A stretch of 34,849 nucleotides of DNA, from assembly GCA_007125475.1 (NCBI GenBank), contig SLDB01000003.1, forward strand, positions 1 through 34,849, written 5' to 3'. The stretch is from Nitriliruptoraceae bacterium (GTDB taxonomy: Bacteria > Actinomycetota > Nitriliruptoria > Nitriliruptorales > Nitriliruptoraceae). This document shows, piece after piece, positions 1 through 8,272 of the stretch. How positions within the stretch are numbered: the stretch's first letter is position 1; every line of letters starts with the position of its first letter. Position numbers and translations under genes: made by a program. The notes below the pieces were generated by a model. The model made no database searches and was not told where the DNA came from. It saw only the letters and a list, made by a program, of their open reading frames with translations.

Positions 1-441
1 CGGCCGCCTGGTGCGACGTGATGCACCTCGAGCAGCCGTTCCGCAAGCTGGGCCGCCTCTCACCGCACAACGCCGCCCTCGGCTGCCGCCGGCACCACCG
101 CAGCTTCGACCGTGGCCGGCTCGAACTGAGCTGGGCCGGCGGCCGGCCGAAGTTGCGCCCGCCTACCCGGGGGCCCATCCGACAAGCGGTCTCGGCCGCC
201 GGGGCAGCACCGACCATCACCCCGCGTGCACCCTGGGACCACCGTGTCACCGAAGAGACCAGCCCCGTGGACCTTCCCGCGGCCGGACGGTACGCCCACC
301 GCCGGTTCGGCGATGCCGGCGGGAGCGGAAGCGGCATCGCCAACGAACAGCGTGGCCACTACACCTACCGGCACCGACGACGATGGAGATCGCCACATCC
401 CTCGCCCTGCGCGACGTCAGACTGCGCACCGGCTTCCGGGC
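1..441. other. No recognisable gene
   Basis: Several overlapping open frames exist here on both strands, but all are rich in Arg, Pro and Ala, none has a recognisable motif, and none shows the consistent G/C third-position pattern seen in the genes to the right. I see no RNA gene or clear repeat. It may be spacer or the worn end of a gene lying to the left of the window. Confidence 0.5.
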
Positions 442-447
442 TAACGT
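442..447 (+). promoter_or_regulatory. Candidate -10 element (TAACGT) for the histidine kinase
   Basis: TAACGT fits the actinobacterial TANNNT -10 consensus and would start transcription near 454, giving a leader of only 12-18 nt that still holds the G-rich ribosome-binding sequence. No convincing -35 is visible. Confidence 0.4.
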
Positions 448-471
448 CACCTCTGGGGATCGGGGGTGAAC

Positions 472-1815
472 ATGAGCCCTGTGTCGCATCGGCGACTCGT
501 CGTGATGATCGTGGCCGGGTTCCTCGTGTTCTCCTACGCCTGGATCTTCGCCACCGCGACGATCGTGGAACCGATCGCCGAAGTCACGGGCTTGCCGACG
601 GTGGCGGTCGAGGTCGGGAAGGGCCTCGTCTTCGTCACGCTCGCCGCGCTCCTCCTCGCGGTGTCGTTGAACTGGTACGCACGCACACTCCAATCCAGTG
701 AGCAGCGCTGGCTCCAACTCGCCGAGAACACCCGGGAAGGCATCTTCGTCGTACGCCTCGGGGAGGTCTCCGAGTTCGTCTTCATCAACGCCGCCCTCGC
801 CCGAATGACCGGATACCCGGAGTCGGCGTTCCGTGCCGATCCGCGCCTGCCGTTTCGCATCGTCCGGGCTGACGATCACCCGAAGCTGCGACAGATCTAC
901 GCGGCCCCGCTGGAACAGCAGTGGCCGGTTCGATTCGGGATCGTCAGAGCCGACGGAGAACTACGGTGGGTCCGCCTCTCGGCCTCCGTCATCCGGACGG
1001 CCTCACAGGAGGCTGTCCTTCAAGGGCTCGTGGTCGACGTCTCCGAAGATCAGGCACGGGAAGACGCGCTCCAGGACGCCGTCGCCGCCCAACGATCCGC
1101 AACCGCCCAACTGCAGGCCACCGATCGGGCCAAGCAGGCGTTTCTGACCGCTGTCTCCCACGAACTGCGAACCCCTCTCACCGTCGTCGCCGGGATGGCC
1201 GAAACCCTGCTGCGACACGGCTCCCGCCTCACCGAAGACGAACGCGCCAAAGCCGAAACCGCCCTCACCGAACACAGCAAGCGACTGAGGCGCACCCTCG
1301 ACGAACTCCTGGACATCGACCGTCTGGAGCGCGGCGCGATGCCCTTTGCTCCCACCACGGTCGACCTCGCGCAGATCGTGCGTGACACCGTGGCCGCCAG
1401 CCCGGTCGCTGAACGCACCCACGTCACCACCCCGAGCCAGCTGACGGCCCGTGCCGATCCGGTGCAGATCGAGCGAATCCTGACGAACATCCTCGACAAC
1501 GCGCATCGCTACGCCCCCGACGCCGCGATCGAGGTACGACTTACCGCACCGCAGGACTGCTGGCGACTGCAGGTCTCCGATCACGGCCCCGGTGTCCCCG
1601 AAGACGAATGCGCCAGGATCTTCGAGCCCTTCTACCGACTCGACGAACGGCACCCGACCCCCGGCACCGGTGTCGGGCTCGCACTCGTCGCCGAGTTCGC
1701 CGCCATCCACGGCGGCACCGCCCACGCGAGCGTTGACGACGGGTTGACGATCACGGTCGAAGCACCGCGGGACGGTCCACAGCTTCCAGACACACCGGTG
1801 GACGAAGTCGCGTAA
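472..1815 (+). CDS. Membrane-bound PAS-domain sensor histidine kinase, orphan
   Basis: A two-component sensor kinase that would autophosphorylate on histidine and pass phosphate to a response regulator. Numbering from the in-frame GTG at 466: two membrane helices at about 11-33 and 50-70 enclosing a short extracytoplasmic loop, a PAS domain at about 75-195, a short coiled linker, the HisKA dimerisation helix with H-box SHELRTPL (phospho-acceptor H232), and an HATPase domain with N-box NILDNAHRYAP (341-351), G1 DHGPGVP, F-box FEPFYR and G2 GTGVGLAL. All catalytic boxes are intact. The start is ambiguous: GTG 466 and ATG 472 lie six bases apart, and the G-run at 462-466 is well spaced for ATG 472. 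No response regulator lies on either side, so the partner must be elsewhere. The small extracytoplasmic loop points to the PAS domain, not a periplasmic domain, as the sensor. Confidence 0.93.
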   Translation: MSPVSHRRLVVMIVAGFLVFSYAWIFATATIVEPIAEVTGLPTVAVEVGKGLVFVTLAALLLAVSLNWYARTLQSSEQRWLQLAENTREGIFVVRLGEVSEFVFINAALARMTGYPESAFRADPRLPFRIVRADDHPKLRQIYAAPLEQQWPVRFGIVRADGELRWVRLSASVIRTASQEAVLQGLVVDVSEDQAREDALQDAVAAQRSATAQLQATDRAKQAFLTAVSHELRTPLTVVAGMAETLLRHGSRLTEDERAKAETALTEHSKRLRRTLDELLDIDRLERGAMPFAPTTVDLAQIVRDTVAASPVAERTHVTTPSQLTARADPVQIERILTNILDNAHRYAPDAAIEVRLTAPQDCWRLQVSDHGPGVPEDECARIFEPFYRLDERHPTPGTGVGLALVAEFAAIHGGTAHASVDDGLTITVEAPRDGPQLPDTPVDEVA

Positions 1816-1871
1816 GCGATGTGTCCACCAGGCCCCGGCCGGCCGACCCTGCCGAAGGCTGCCGTCGACGA

Positions 1872-1881
1872 CCCCCCCCCC
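1872..1881. repeat. Run of ten C
   Basis: A C10 homopolymer between two convergent genes. It lies outside any coding frame I accept. Such a run can slip in replication or be miscounted in sequencing. Confidence 0.7.
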
Positions 1882-1923
1882 GCCGTCACGATGCCCGAGT
1901 CGCCCGGGTGCGCCACGCGTGGG

Positions 1924-3168
1924 TCACACGCGAGACCCCGCACCTCGTGGCGGACCGCGAGTTGGATCCGGCTCACGACGCCACCAGTGGTCGGCAACCC
2001 ACCACGGCACGTTCATGACCGCCTCGAGCGGGCCCTGCCGAAACCACCTCATCCATCCGAGCGCGAACACGGCACTGGCCACGGTGAACAGCACGAGGAG
2101 TCCCAGCGCGGGACCGAGGGAGGAGCCTGTGGCATCGTCGGGGATCACATGCAACGCCAGGAGGTGGCCGGCGTAGACGGTCAGGGCTACCTGGCCAGTG
2201 ACCACCAGCGGCCGCGTCAGCCTCGGAAGGGCGTCCGCGGCGAGCAGCGAAGCCCCGAGCACGGCGGCGGCCGTGGCTGTCGAACCGATGATCCAGAGCG
2301 GCATCTGACTGTGCGCGGTGTCGGCAGCCAGGTGGGTCCACCCGATGGAACCGGACGGCTCACCCAGGACCGCTAGCGACACCGCGCTGACGACCCACGC
2401 CAAGACCGCCATGACACCACCAATGAGGACGAGGCGACTTCGGACCGCCCGGGAGCGGAGATCGCGACGTCCCAACCAGATCCCGAAGGTGAACGGTGCG
2501 ACCCAGGTGATCAGCGGGTACGGCCCAGAGAAAACGAGGCCGTGCAGTGCCTCGACCGGGGTGTCCGAGAAGACAACCGGTTGACGTGTGTACACCTGGG
2601 GCGAACGCATTTGTCCCAGGAGGTAGGCGACGCTGCCGACCGGAACCGCCGCTGCCGCCATTCGGAGGAGCCACCGATCCGGGATCCTCACAAGAACGAC
2701 CGCGACGAGGAAGAGGACGGCATAGTCCTGCAGGATCACCGCGACTCGGTGGTCGAGCTCCTGCAGCGCCAACCCGAAGGGCAACAGCAGCGCGGCGCGC
2801 CACACGAGCTTCCCGACGCCACGCCACCGCGACGTCGTCGGTGCCGAGACCAGCAACGACACACCGACCCCGGCAACGACCACGAACAACACGGATGCCC
2901 GACCGTGAGGCAGCGCGTACGCGCGCCCGAGGATCCCCTCACCGGCGGTGGGGCCGACATGCACCGCGAACATCCCGATGATGGCCAGTGCACGGGCGAG
3001 GTCGACACCTCGGATCCGACGGAGCCCGATGCCCCGATCGGGTCGAACTTCGTCGAGCCGTTCCCCAGGATGTGGCCGTGGGGGATGTGGCCGTGGGGTC
3101 TCCTCCCCCTCACCAGCCCTCGTGGGCCCGACGGTCCCGTGAGCGACGATCGAGCTCGAAGAGCGCAC
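1924..3168 (-). CDS. YeiB-like DUF418/HGSNAT-type multi-pass membrane protein
   Basis: About 414 residues with roughly ten hydrophobic segments. The N-terminal part has RGVDLARALAIIGMFAVH (53-70) followed by a histidine-containing helix and HGRASVLFVVVAGVG, as in the heparan-alpha-glucosaminide N-acetyltransferase-like catalytic domain. The C-terminal part carries the DUF418 signature GQVALTVYAGHLLALHV and, near 379, QGPLEAVM. These families are integral membrane proteins thought to move acyl groups across the membrane onto sugars or other acceptors; the substrate here is unknown. The GTG start at 3168 is the only early in-frame start I find, without a good ribosome-binding site, and it gives a Pro-rich N-terminus with a short duplicated stretch (PRPHP twice) coded by a direct repeat at 3069-3098. 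The true start could differ. It is convergent with the histidine kinase and has no operon partner. Confidence 0.82.
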   Translation of the reverse strand: MRSSSSIVAHGTVGPTRAGEGEETPRPHPPRPHPGERLDEVRPDRGIGLRRIRGVDLARALAIIGMFAVHVGPTAGEGILGRAYALPHGRASVLFVVVAGVGVSLLVSAPTTSRWRGVGKLVWRAALLLPFGLALQELDHRVAVILQDYAVLFLVAVVLVRIPDRWLLRMAAAAVPVGSVAYLLGQMRSPQVYTRQPVVFSDTPVEALHGLVFSGPYPLITWVAPFTFGIWLGRRDLRSRAVRSRLVLIGGVMAVLAWVVSAVSLAVLGEPSGSIGWTHLAADTAHSQMPLWIIGSTATAAAVLGASLLAADALPRLTRPLVVTGQVALTVYAGHLLALHVIPDDATGSSLGPALGLLVLFTVASAVFALGWMRWFRQGPLEAVMNVPWWVADHWWRREPDPTRGPPRGAGSRV

Positions 3169-3272
3169 CGGGGCACCGGCGTGCGACGCCTCCGTGGCGT
3201 CGTTCCCCGCCGGCTGCCGTGGGGTCGTCTCAGGTGTCGTCGTGCCGTCGCCTTCACTCGCTGCCAGGCAGC

Positions 3273-3351
3273 GGCATCGGTATCGGTGGGTGCGGCATCG
3301 GTAGGCGTGGCATCGGTGGGCGTGGCATCAGTGCATCGGTGGGCGTGGTGC
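3273..3351. repeat. About 15-bp imperfect tandem repeat, about 5 copies
   Basis: Units of the form ggcatcggtgggcgt follow one another with one or two changes each. Because 15 is a multiple of 3, all frames stay open across it (on the minus strand it would read Thr-Asp-Ala-Thr-Pro), which explains the long but meaningless open frames here. Confidence 0.8.
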
Positions 3352-3446
3352 CAGGAACCGACCGTAGGGAGTCCCGTACGTGCCGGCAGTGTCCTTCTGG
3401 CCGAGGCTTGTCGAGCGCGTGCAGCGGCCGCCACGTGGCAACGCCT

Positions 3447-3514
3447 GATGCTCACGGGCGATCGGTGCGCACCGGCCGCTGACGCTCACGGGCGATCGGT
3501 CCGCACCAACCGCC
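3447..3514. repeat. 34-bp direct repeat, two copies
   Basis: Two adjacent units, 3447-3480 and 3481-3514, share the core ctcacgggcgatcggt and differ at only a few positions. Confidence 0.85.
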
Positions 3515-3694
3515 GACGCACCCGAACGTCAAGGCCGGACCGCAGGCCATGGCATTGGCCGGCCGGGCCAATCCGCGACCAGACCGCCCCCGCCGCCGGC
3601 ACACCACTCGGGTGGTGCGCCCCTCCGACCGGGCCCTCCCTCACGCCACCCGTTCCCCGCCCGAACGGGCTGCCACTGTCCACGCTTCCAGGGA

Positions 3695-3700
3695 TACGGT
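3695..3700 (+). promoter_or_regulatory. Possible -10 element (TACGGT) for a leaderless start at 3707
   Basis: TACGGT is followed by six bases and an ATG at 3707, the spacing expected of a leaderless actinobacterial transcript. The frame that follows (3707-3973, 88 codons) begins plausibly but becomes Arg-rich and runs into the 33-bp repeats, so I do not call it as a gene. Confidence 0.25.
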
Positions 3701-3886
3701 CGAGACATGCCAGTGCCCCATACGAGTGCGATGCCGACCTCTTCGACCACACCGCCGATGTTCGTCGCGGTGAGCCGCGACCGTCGAGGTGGTGCCACCA
3801 CGACAGCCAGGCGCCACCATGCTCCGGAGCGGACGAGTCGGGGCGACCGACCGGATCGGCGGCGTCGACCGACCCGACTGGCAGCG

Positions 3887-4012
3887 GGGACCGACCGAGG
3901 GGTGGTAGGCGACCACCACGGGACCGGCCGCGGGGTGACAGGTGACCGGCACCGGACCGACCGAGGGGGATAGGAGACCGCAACGGGACCGACCGCGGGG
4001 CAGGCGAGCCCG
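3887..4012. repeat. About 33-bp imperfect tandem repeat, about 3.8 copies
   Basis: Units start near 3887, 3920, 3954 and 3985, each beginning with a variant of gggaccgaccgagggg. Lengths are 33, 34 and 31 bp plus a partial copy. The array ends about 60 bp before the start of the GGT-fold lipoprotein gene. Confidence 0.8.
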
Positions 4013-4072
4013 CCTCCCGCCCGGACGGCGCCCGGAGGCAGCCCGGTCTTCCCGACCGATGAGGGACCACCG

Positions 4073-5842
4073 GTGAGGACGGCGATGACCCTGCGGGACC
4101 CCACGTACCTCGTCATCGGTGCCGCGTGCGCGGTGCTGCTGGCGTGCAGCGGAGCGGATCACGACCCGGACGGTGAGCCGGCAGGCCCGGGCGGGGACGA
4201 CTCCCACGTGGTCTCACCGGACGCCGGCGATGACCGAGCAGTGGCGGACGACGCAACGGACGACGGCGCCGATGACGGCACAGACGACGGCACAGACGAC
4301 GGCAGCGACGACGGCGACCCCCGTGACCGGCTCGACGTCCCCGATGCCCACGCGGTGAGCGCCGGGCATCCTGATGCGGTCGACGCCGGGATGAGCGTCC
4401 TGGAGGACGGCGGCACCGCGGTCGACGCCGCGATCGCCGCCGCGTTCGCCTCGGGGGTAGCCGAGCCGTTCACCTCCGGTCTCGGCGGAGGTGGTGCCGC
4501 GATCGTGCTCGAACAGGGCGAAGAGCCTCGCGCCTACGACTACCGAGACGTCGTCGCCGACGACGGTGTGATCCCCGCGACGAACACCGGCGTCCCCGGC
4601 TTCGTGGCGGGGATGGAGGCCCTGCACGATCATCACGGGTCACTCGGCTGGGACGAGCTCGTGAGCCCCGCCGTCGGCTTCGCCGAGGAGACGACGACGA
4701 GTCCGTTGTTGGCGGAGCGCCTCGCGGCCGACGCGGATGCCCTCCCCGTCGGCGACCTCCCGCACCTGTACCCGGACGGCGCCCCACTCCAGGACGGTGC
4801 GCCACTGGTGCAGGACGAGCTCGCCACAACGCTGCGGATCCTGGCCGACGAAGGCCCTCCGGCGTTCTACGAAGGGGCGATCGCCGAATCGCTCACGGCC
4901 TACGACGGACTCGATGCGGCTTCGCTCGCCGGCTACGAGGTGCATGCGAGCACGCCGCCGTCGGGTGCTGTCGGCGACGTCGAGGTGATCGGGGCGGCGC
5001 CGCCGCTGGGGGGCACGACACTGATCCAGCAGTTGCAGATCGCCGAAGCACTCGGCGTCGCCGAGCAGCCCCCGAACTCCCCGAGAGCGGTGCACCACCT
5101 CGCCTCGGCGTGGCGGATCGCCCTCGCCAATCAGCGAGCGGAGCTCGGTGATCCCCGCTTCGTCGACGTCCCCGTCGACGAGCTCGTCGACCCGGACCGC
5201 AACGCGGCGATCGCCGAGGCCCTCGACCCGGACAGCGTGCCATCGATCGATCCGGGAGCTCCCGGGGGTGGCCACGCACCGAACACGACCCACATCACCG
5301 CCGTGGACTCGTACGGGACGATGGTGTCGATGACGAACACCATCACGAACTTCTGGGGGTCGCGCCAGTACACGGACGGGTTCTTCCTCAACGACCATCT
5401 GCGCCGGTTCGAGGGCGGCACCGGTGAGGCGAATCGTCCGGAACCCGGGAAGCTCCCCGTCACCTGGAGTCTGCCGGTGATCATTGCAGACACCGACGGG
5501 CGACCCGTTCTCGGCCTCGGCACCCCCGGCGGTGCCCGCATCCCCAACGTCCTGGCCTCGGCGATCACCCGTTGGGGCCTACAGGGCGTCCCACTCGAGG
5601 ACGTCGTGACCGGCCCGCGGTTCCACGTGCACGGCACCACGATCGAGGTCGAAGCCGAACTGGGTGGGGCACGCGATCAACTGTTGGCCCTCGGATGGAG
5701 TGACGTGACCGAGCCGGCCTCGCGACTCCACTTCGGATCGATCCAGGCCCTCGAGATCGACTACGACGACGGGGTGATCCGCGGTGCCAGCGACCCACGC
5801 CGCGAAGCCGACCACCGTATCCAGGCGCCCGCACCCCGGTGA
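4073..5842 (+). CDS. Lipoprotein of the gamma-glutamyltransferase Ntn-hydrolase fold
   Basis: A 589-residue protein of the gamma-glutamyltransferase (GGT) superfamily, made as a precursor that cuts itself at a threonine, which then becomes the nucleophile. Signal peptide with lipobox LLAC (C25), an Asp/Gly/Thr-rich linker at 40-82, then the enzyme. The self-cleavage motif NTTHITAVD is intact (nucleophile T406), as are Arg158 (YRDV) and the TPGGARI loop (484-490). The pocket differs from E. coli GGT: where that enzyme has Gln430, Asp433 and Ser462-Ser463 to hold the glutamyl group, the aligned residues are His442, Arg445 and Thr464-Trp465. It may therefore hydrolyse another amide. The precursor would be exported and lipid-anchored. 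GTG 4073 has a GAGGGA site 6 nt upstream; ATG 4085 is an alternative with GAGGA 5 nt upstream. Family is sure, substrate is not. Confidence 0.9.
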   Translation: MRTAMTLRDPTYLVIGAACAVLLACSGADHDPDGEPAGPGGDDSHVVSPDAGDDRAVADDATDDGADDGTDDGTDDGSDDGDPRDRLDVPDAHAVSAGHPDAVDAGMSVLEDGGTAVDAAIAAAFASGVAEPFTSGLGGGGAAIVLEQGEEPRAYDYRDVVADDGVIPATNTGVPGFVAGMEALHDHHGSLGWDELVSPAVGFAEETTTSPLLAERLAADADALPVGDLPHLYPDGAPLQDGAPLVQDELATTLRILADEGPPAFYEGAIAESLTAYDGLDAASLAGYEVHASTPPSGAVGDVEVIGAAPPLGGTTLIQQLQIAEALGVAEQPPNSPRAVHHLASAWRIALANQRAELGDPRFVDVPVDELVDPDRNAAIAEALDPDSVPSIDPGAPGGGHAPNTTHITAVDSYGTMVSMTNTITNFWGSRQYTDGFFLNDHLRRFEGGTGEANRPEPGKLPVTWSLPVIIADTDGRPVLGLGTPGGARIPNVLASAITRWGLQGVPLEDVVTGPRFHVHGTTIEVEAELGGARDQLLALGWSDVTEPASRLHFGSIQALEIDYDDGVIRGASDPRREADHRIQAPAPR

Positions 5843-5912
5843 CGCCTCGCCGACCCTTGGTGGCCGCGGCAACCCCGCATCACGATGACGCCCGCCCGCA
5901 CCCCCGGTGACA
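5826..5912. repeat. Duplicated 3' end of the GGT-fold gene
   Basis: The last codons and stop of the gene (cgcccgcaccccggtgac, about 5828-5845) recur almost exactly 65 bp downstream (about 5892-5910, with one extra C), within the short spacer before the convergent gene. Confidence 0.65.
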
Positions 5913-5944
5913 CGCGAGCGGCACTCGATGAGCCGGTATCCGCG

Positions 5945-7405
5945 TCACCGACCCAGCAGTCCCTTCGCGCCGGCGAGCACCGCGAACGGCAACGCCGAAC
6001 GCGGCTCCCAGGCGATCCGCCACAGCCCGCCGTGCACCGCGCTGGCGGTGAGATCGTGCTCCCCGGAAGCCGAGCCGCCGGCCGGATCTGCGGTGGCGTC
6101 CCCGGACCGCAGGTCGTGCACGAGCAACGCGCTCATCACCGCACGACTGGTCTCGGGAGCGAACACCTCGACATCGAAGAGATGCGCACCGCGGTAGGCG
6201 GCGGCCAGGAGGCGGTTGTCCATCACCGACCGGGTCATCGTCGCCGGCGCGACGTGGACCGACGAGAAGAAGCCGTCCTGGCGTGCGACGAGACCTCGCC
6301 ACCGCTGAAGCCGCTTCGCCAGGGCGTAGTTCGGGCCCTGCTGGACGATGAGGCTGTCGGCGATCCCGAGGCTCCGGCCGTCCTCGGTGGTCAGGGTGGT
6401 CCGGAAGCGCGGAACGAACGCCCGTCCGCCGCTGAGGGTACGGATCACCACCGCGGCGTTCCCCGACTGCCGGGAACGCGCCATCGCGACGGCCGCTTCC
6501 GGGACCGCGAAGACATCGGTCGGGGTGGCGAGGTAGGCCAGGGCAGCCCCGGGGATGCGCCGCTGCAGGTCGACGATCACCGCATCGGCGGCCATCGCCA
6601 CCCGCGGGAACATCGCTCCACCCGCGTAGGCGTAGTTGCCGATCACCAGACGATCGCCGAACTCGGCGAGCCAGGCGCGGACCGCAGCCGGTTCGGTGAC
6701 CAGGTCCACCCCCGCGGCGCCATCCGGGCGCACCGGCTCGTGGAGGATGCCGCTGCCCGCCTCGGCGAACCGCCGGAGCCGTGCCCAGACGTCGTCCACC
6801 GGGACATCCACGGCGGCGACCGTCGCCCCCCAGGACAGCAGGTGCTTGGTCGGTCCCATCTCGGCGCCTGCGCCGAGGATGCCGAACGTCAACCCCCGCA
6901 GGTCCAGCCATTCGGGATGCTCGACGACTCGGCGGATCGCGTCGACGAACGCCGGCTCGACGACCCCCCGGTCAGCCCATGCCGCTGCCTGATCGACGAT
7001 CCGGCCACCGCGGAGGTCCTCACCCCGGTAGGGCACGACGAGTTCACCCGGGTGGTCGGTCTGGCCGGTGACGGTCCTGGTGCCGAGGTGGGGGGTGGGA
7101 GGTTCGGCCACCGCTGCCGAGAGGCTCCGGGATCCCTCGGCATCGACGAACTCGAACCCTTCGTGCAACCGCCGCAGACCGGCCCGGGCGATCGACGAGG
7201 CGGCCTGAGCGGACACCGCTGCACGCGCGGTCAACTCACGCAGGTGTCGTGGGTAGTGCCGGCGCCAGTCGCGTTCGCCGTTGATGGCTTCGGCGAGCAC
7301 CGGGTCGACGTCGACGACCGCTGTCGAGAACACGTCACGCGAGGTCTGCTGCGTGCTGCGCCGACCCTCGACCTCGGGGAACTGGACTCCGGTGTGGGTC
7401 GTCAT
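5945..7405 (-). CDS. Uncharacterised NAD(P)-binding Rossmann-type protein
   Basis: 486 residues. The clearest element is a Rossmann-type nucleotide loop, LTFGILGAGAEMGP (172-185), followed by a beta strand TVAAVDVP whose Asp200 sits where NAD(H)-specific enzymes bind the ribose. Later come GNYAYAGGAMFPRVAMAADAV (near 256-275) and a C-terminal, partly hydrophobic helical region. I recognise it as a conserved actinobacterial protein related to short-chain dehydrogenase-like proteins, but I know no reaction for it. I chose ATG 7405 because upstream in-frame sequence (up to a GTG at 7666) is Cys/Arg-rich and runs through a tandem repeat. It is convergent with the GGT-fold gene and shares its strand with the lipoprotein gene upstream. 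Confidence 0.75.
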   Translation of the reverse strand: MTTHTGVQFPEVEGRRSTQQTSRDVFSTAVVDVDPVLAEAINGERDWRRHYPRHLRELTARAAVSAQAASSIARAGLRRLHEGFEFVDAEGSRSLSAAVAEPPTPHLGTRTVTGQTDHPGELVVPYRGEDLRGGRIVDQAAAWADRGVVEPAFVDAIRRVVEHPEWLDLRGLTFGILGAGAEMGPTKHLLSWGATVAAVDVPVDDVWARLRRFAEAGSGILHEPVRPDGAAGVDLVTEPAAVRAWLAEFGDRLVIGNYAYAGGAMFPRVAMAADAVIVDLQRRIPGAALAYLATPTDVFAVPEAAVAMARSRQSGNAAVVIRTLSGGRAFVPRFRTTLTTEDGRSLGIADSLIVQQGPNYALAKRLQRWRGLVARQDGFFSSVHVAPATMTRSVMDNRLLAAAYRGAHLFDVEVFAPETSRAVMSALLVHDLRSGDATADPAGGSASGEHDLTASAVHGGLWRIAWEPRSALPFAVLAGAKGLLGR

Positions 7406-7491
7406 CGCCGCGCTTCGTCGTCGGGGACAGGAGCGGTCGCCGGAACCCGGGATGGGACACGGCCGGTGGCGCCAACCCGGGCCGGAAGGGG

Positions 7492-7497
7492 ATCGTA
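7492..7497 (-). promoter_or_regulatory. Candidate -10 element (TACGAT) for the Rossmann-type gene
   Basis: On the minus strand TACGAT fits TANNNT and would start transcription near 7485, giving an 80-nt leader. No -35 is evident. Confidence 0.3.
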
Positions 7498-7529
7498 GGC
7501 CCGCCGATGCCGGATGCGGGGATGCCCGG

Positions 7530-7634
7530 CCGGGCCGGCAGCGGCGTCGGCAGCGACCGCGACAGGCAGCGGCGTCAGCAACCATCGTGACAGGCAGCGG
7601 CGTCAGCAACCATCGTGACAGGCAGCGGCGTGAC
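7530..7634. repeat. 28-bp tandem repeat, about 3.7 copies
   Basis: Units at 7530-7557 (diverged), 7558-7585, 7586-7613 and 7614-7634 (partial). Two units differ at one position. The core is gacaggcagcggcgtcagc. There are no spacers, so it is not a CRISPR. It lies between the start of the Rossmann-type gene and the end of the upstream lipoprotein gene. Confidence 0.9.
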
Positions 7635-7675
7635 CGCTGGTCCCGGGCTCCTGCGGCGCGATCCACCGGACCGCC

Positions 7676-8272
7676 TCAGACACCGGTGGTGGGACACAGG
7701 CCGGCCCGGACGTCCGCAGCCGTGGACACCCCGCCCCCGGAGGTGTCGACGATCGGTGCGCCAGCCAGTGGCTCGGGGCCGTCAGCAGTATCGTCGAAAC
7801 GCACGTCACACACCGGTTCGATCTCTTCCCACGCGGAGTCGGGTAGTCCGAGGGCTGAGCCCTCGGCGAGCTCGGCGCGGAGGGCGACCATCGGCTCCGC
7901 CTCGGCCAACAACGCCTCGACCTCGTCGCCTTCCGCGTCTTCCGCCTCGGCCAGGACCTCGGCGGCGTTCTCGAAGGCACGAGCGAGACGGACGGTCTGT
8001 GCCGCCGCGTCATCGTCGACGAGTTCCGCAGCGACCTGGTCGTAGCCATCCGCCATGTCTCGGTAGGCCGCCGCCATCGTCGCCGGGTCCGGGGGGTCAC
8101 CGAGCGCCGTCGCTGCGTCGTCGAGCGTGGTGGCGAGCATCTCCACGCCCGCACAGACCCCGGCCTGTTCCTGGTCGCCGCCGCACGCACCGGCGACCAG
8201 CACACCGAGCGCGAGCCCGGCCATGGCACCGCGTGACCGCAACCGGGCAGGCCCGGCGCCTCGGCGACGCAC
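7676..8272 (-). CDS. Small acidic lipoprotein or secreted protein, unknown function
   Basis: About 198 residues from the GTG at 8272. An Arg-rich start is followed by a hydrophobic stretch MAGLALGVLVAGACGG, which looks like a lipoprotein signal although the lipobox (AGAC) is not ideal. The mature part is helical and rich in Ala, Glu and Asp, with cysteines near its start (AGVC), at EPVC and at GLC close to the end, which could pair outside the cytoplasm. ATG 8224 is an alternative start that would leave the signal without its positive end, so I prefer 8272. I know no family or function. It is divergent from the dynamin-like gene. Confidence 0.62.
   Translation of the reverse strand: MRRRGAGPARLRSRGAMAGLALGVLVAGACGGDQEQAGVCAGVEMLATTLDDAATALGDPPDPATMAAAYRDMADGYDQVAAELVDDDAAAQTVRLARAFENAAEVLAEAEDAEGDEVEALLAEAEPMVALRAELAEGSALGLPDSAWEEIEPVCDVRFDDTADGPEPLAGAPIVDTSGGGVSTAADVRAGLCPTTGV

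Larger units (their letters stand above)
3169..4072. other. Gene-poor, repeat-rich spacer of about 0.9 kb
   Basis: This divergent spacer separates the DUF418 gene and the GGT-fold gene. Open frames cross it on both strands, but they are Arg/Pro-rich, change identity with frame and have no recognisable domain. What it does hold is three short-repeat arrays (3273-3351, 3447-3514, 3887-4012) and one possible promoter at 3695. I support no protein gene here; a decayed gene is possible. Confidence 0.5.

Noticed and set aside
1872..1881. C10 run as a phase-variation switch
   Set aside because: It lies between convergent genes, not in a coding frame or promoter I can identify.
1819..2376. 185-codon plus-strand frame after the histidine kinase
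   Set aside because: It is opposite the DUF418 membrane-protein gene, whose hydrophobic pattern is convincing.
5885..7498. 537-codon plus-strand frame opposite the Rossmann-type gene
   Set aside because: Arg/Pro-rich shadow, while the minus strand shows a real nucleotide-binding fold.
7530..7634. CRISPR-like array of 28-bp units (also 18533-18687)
   Set aside because: Units touch head to tail without unique spacers, and no cas genes are present.
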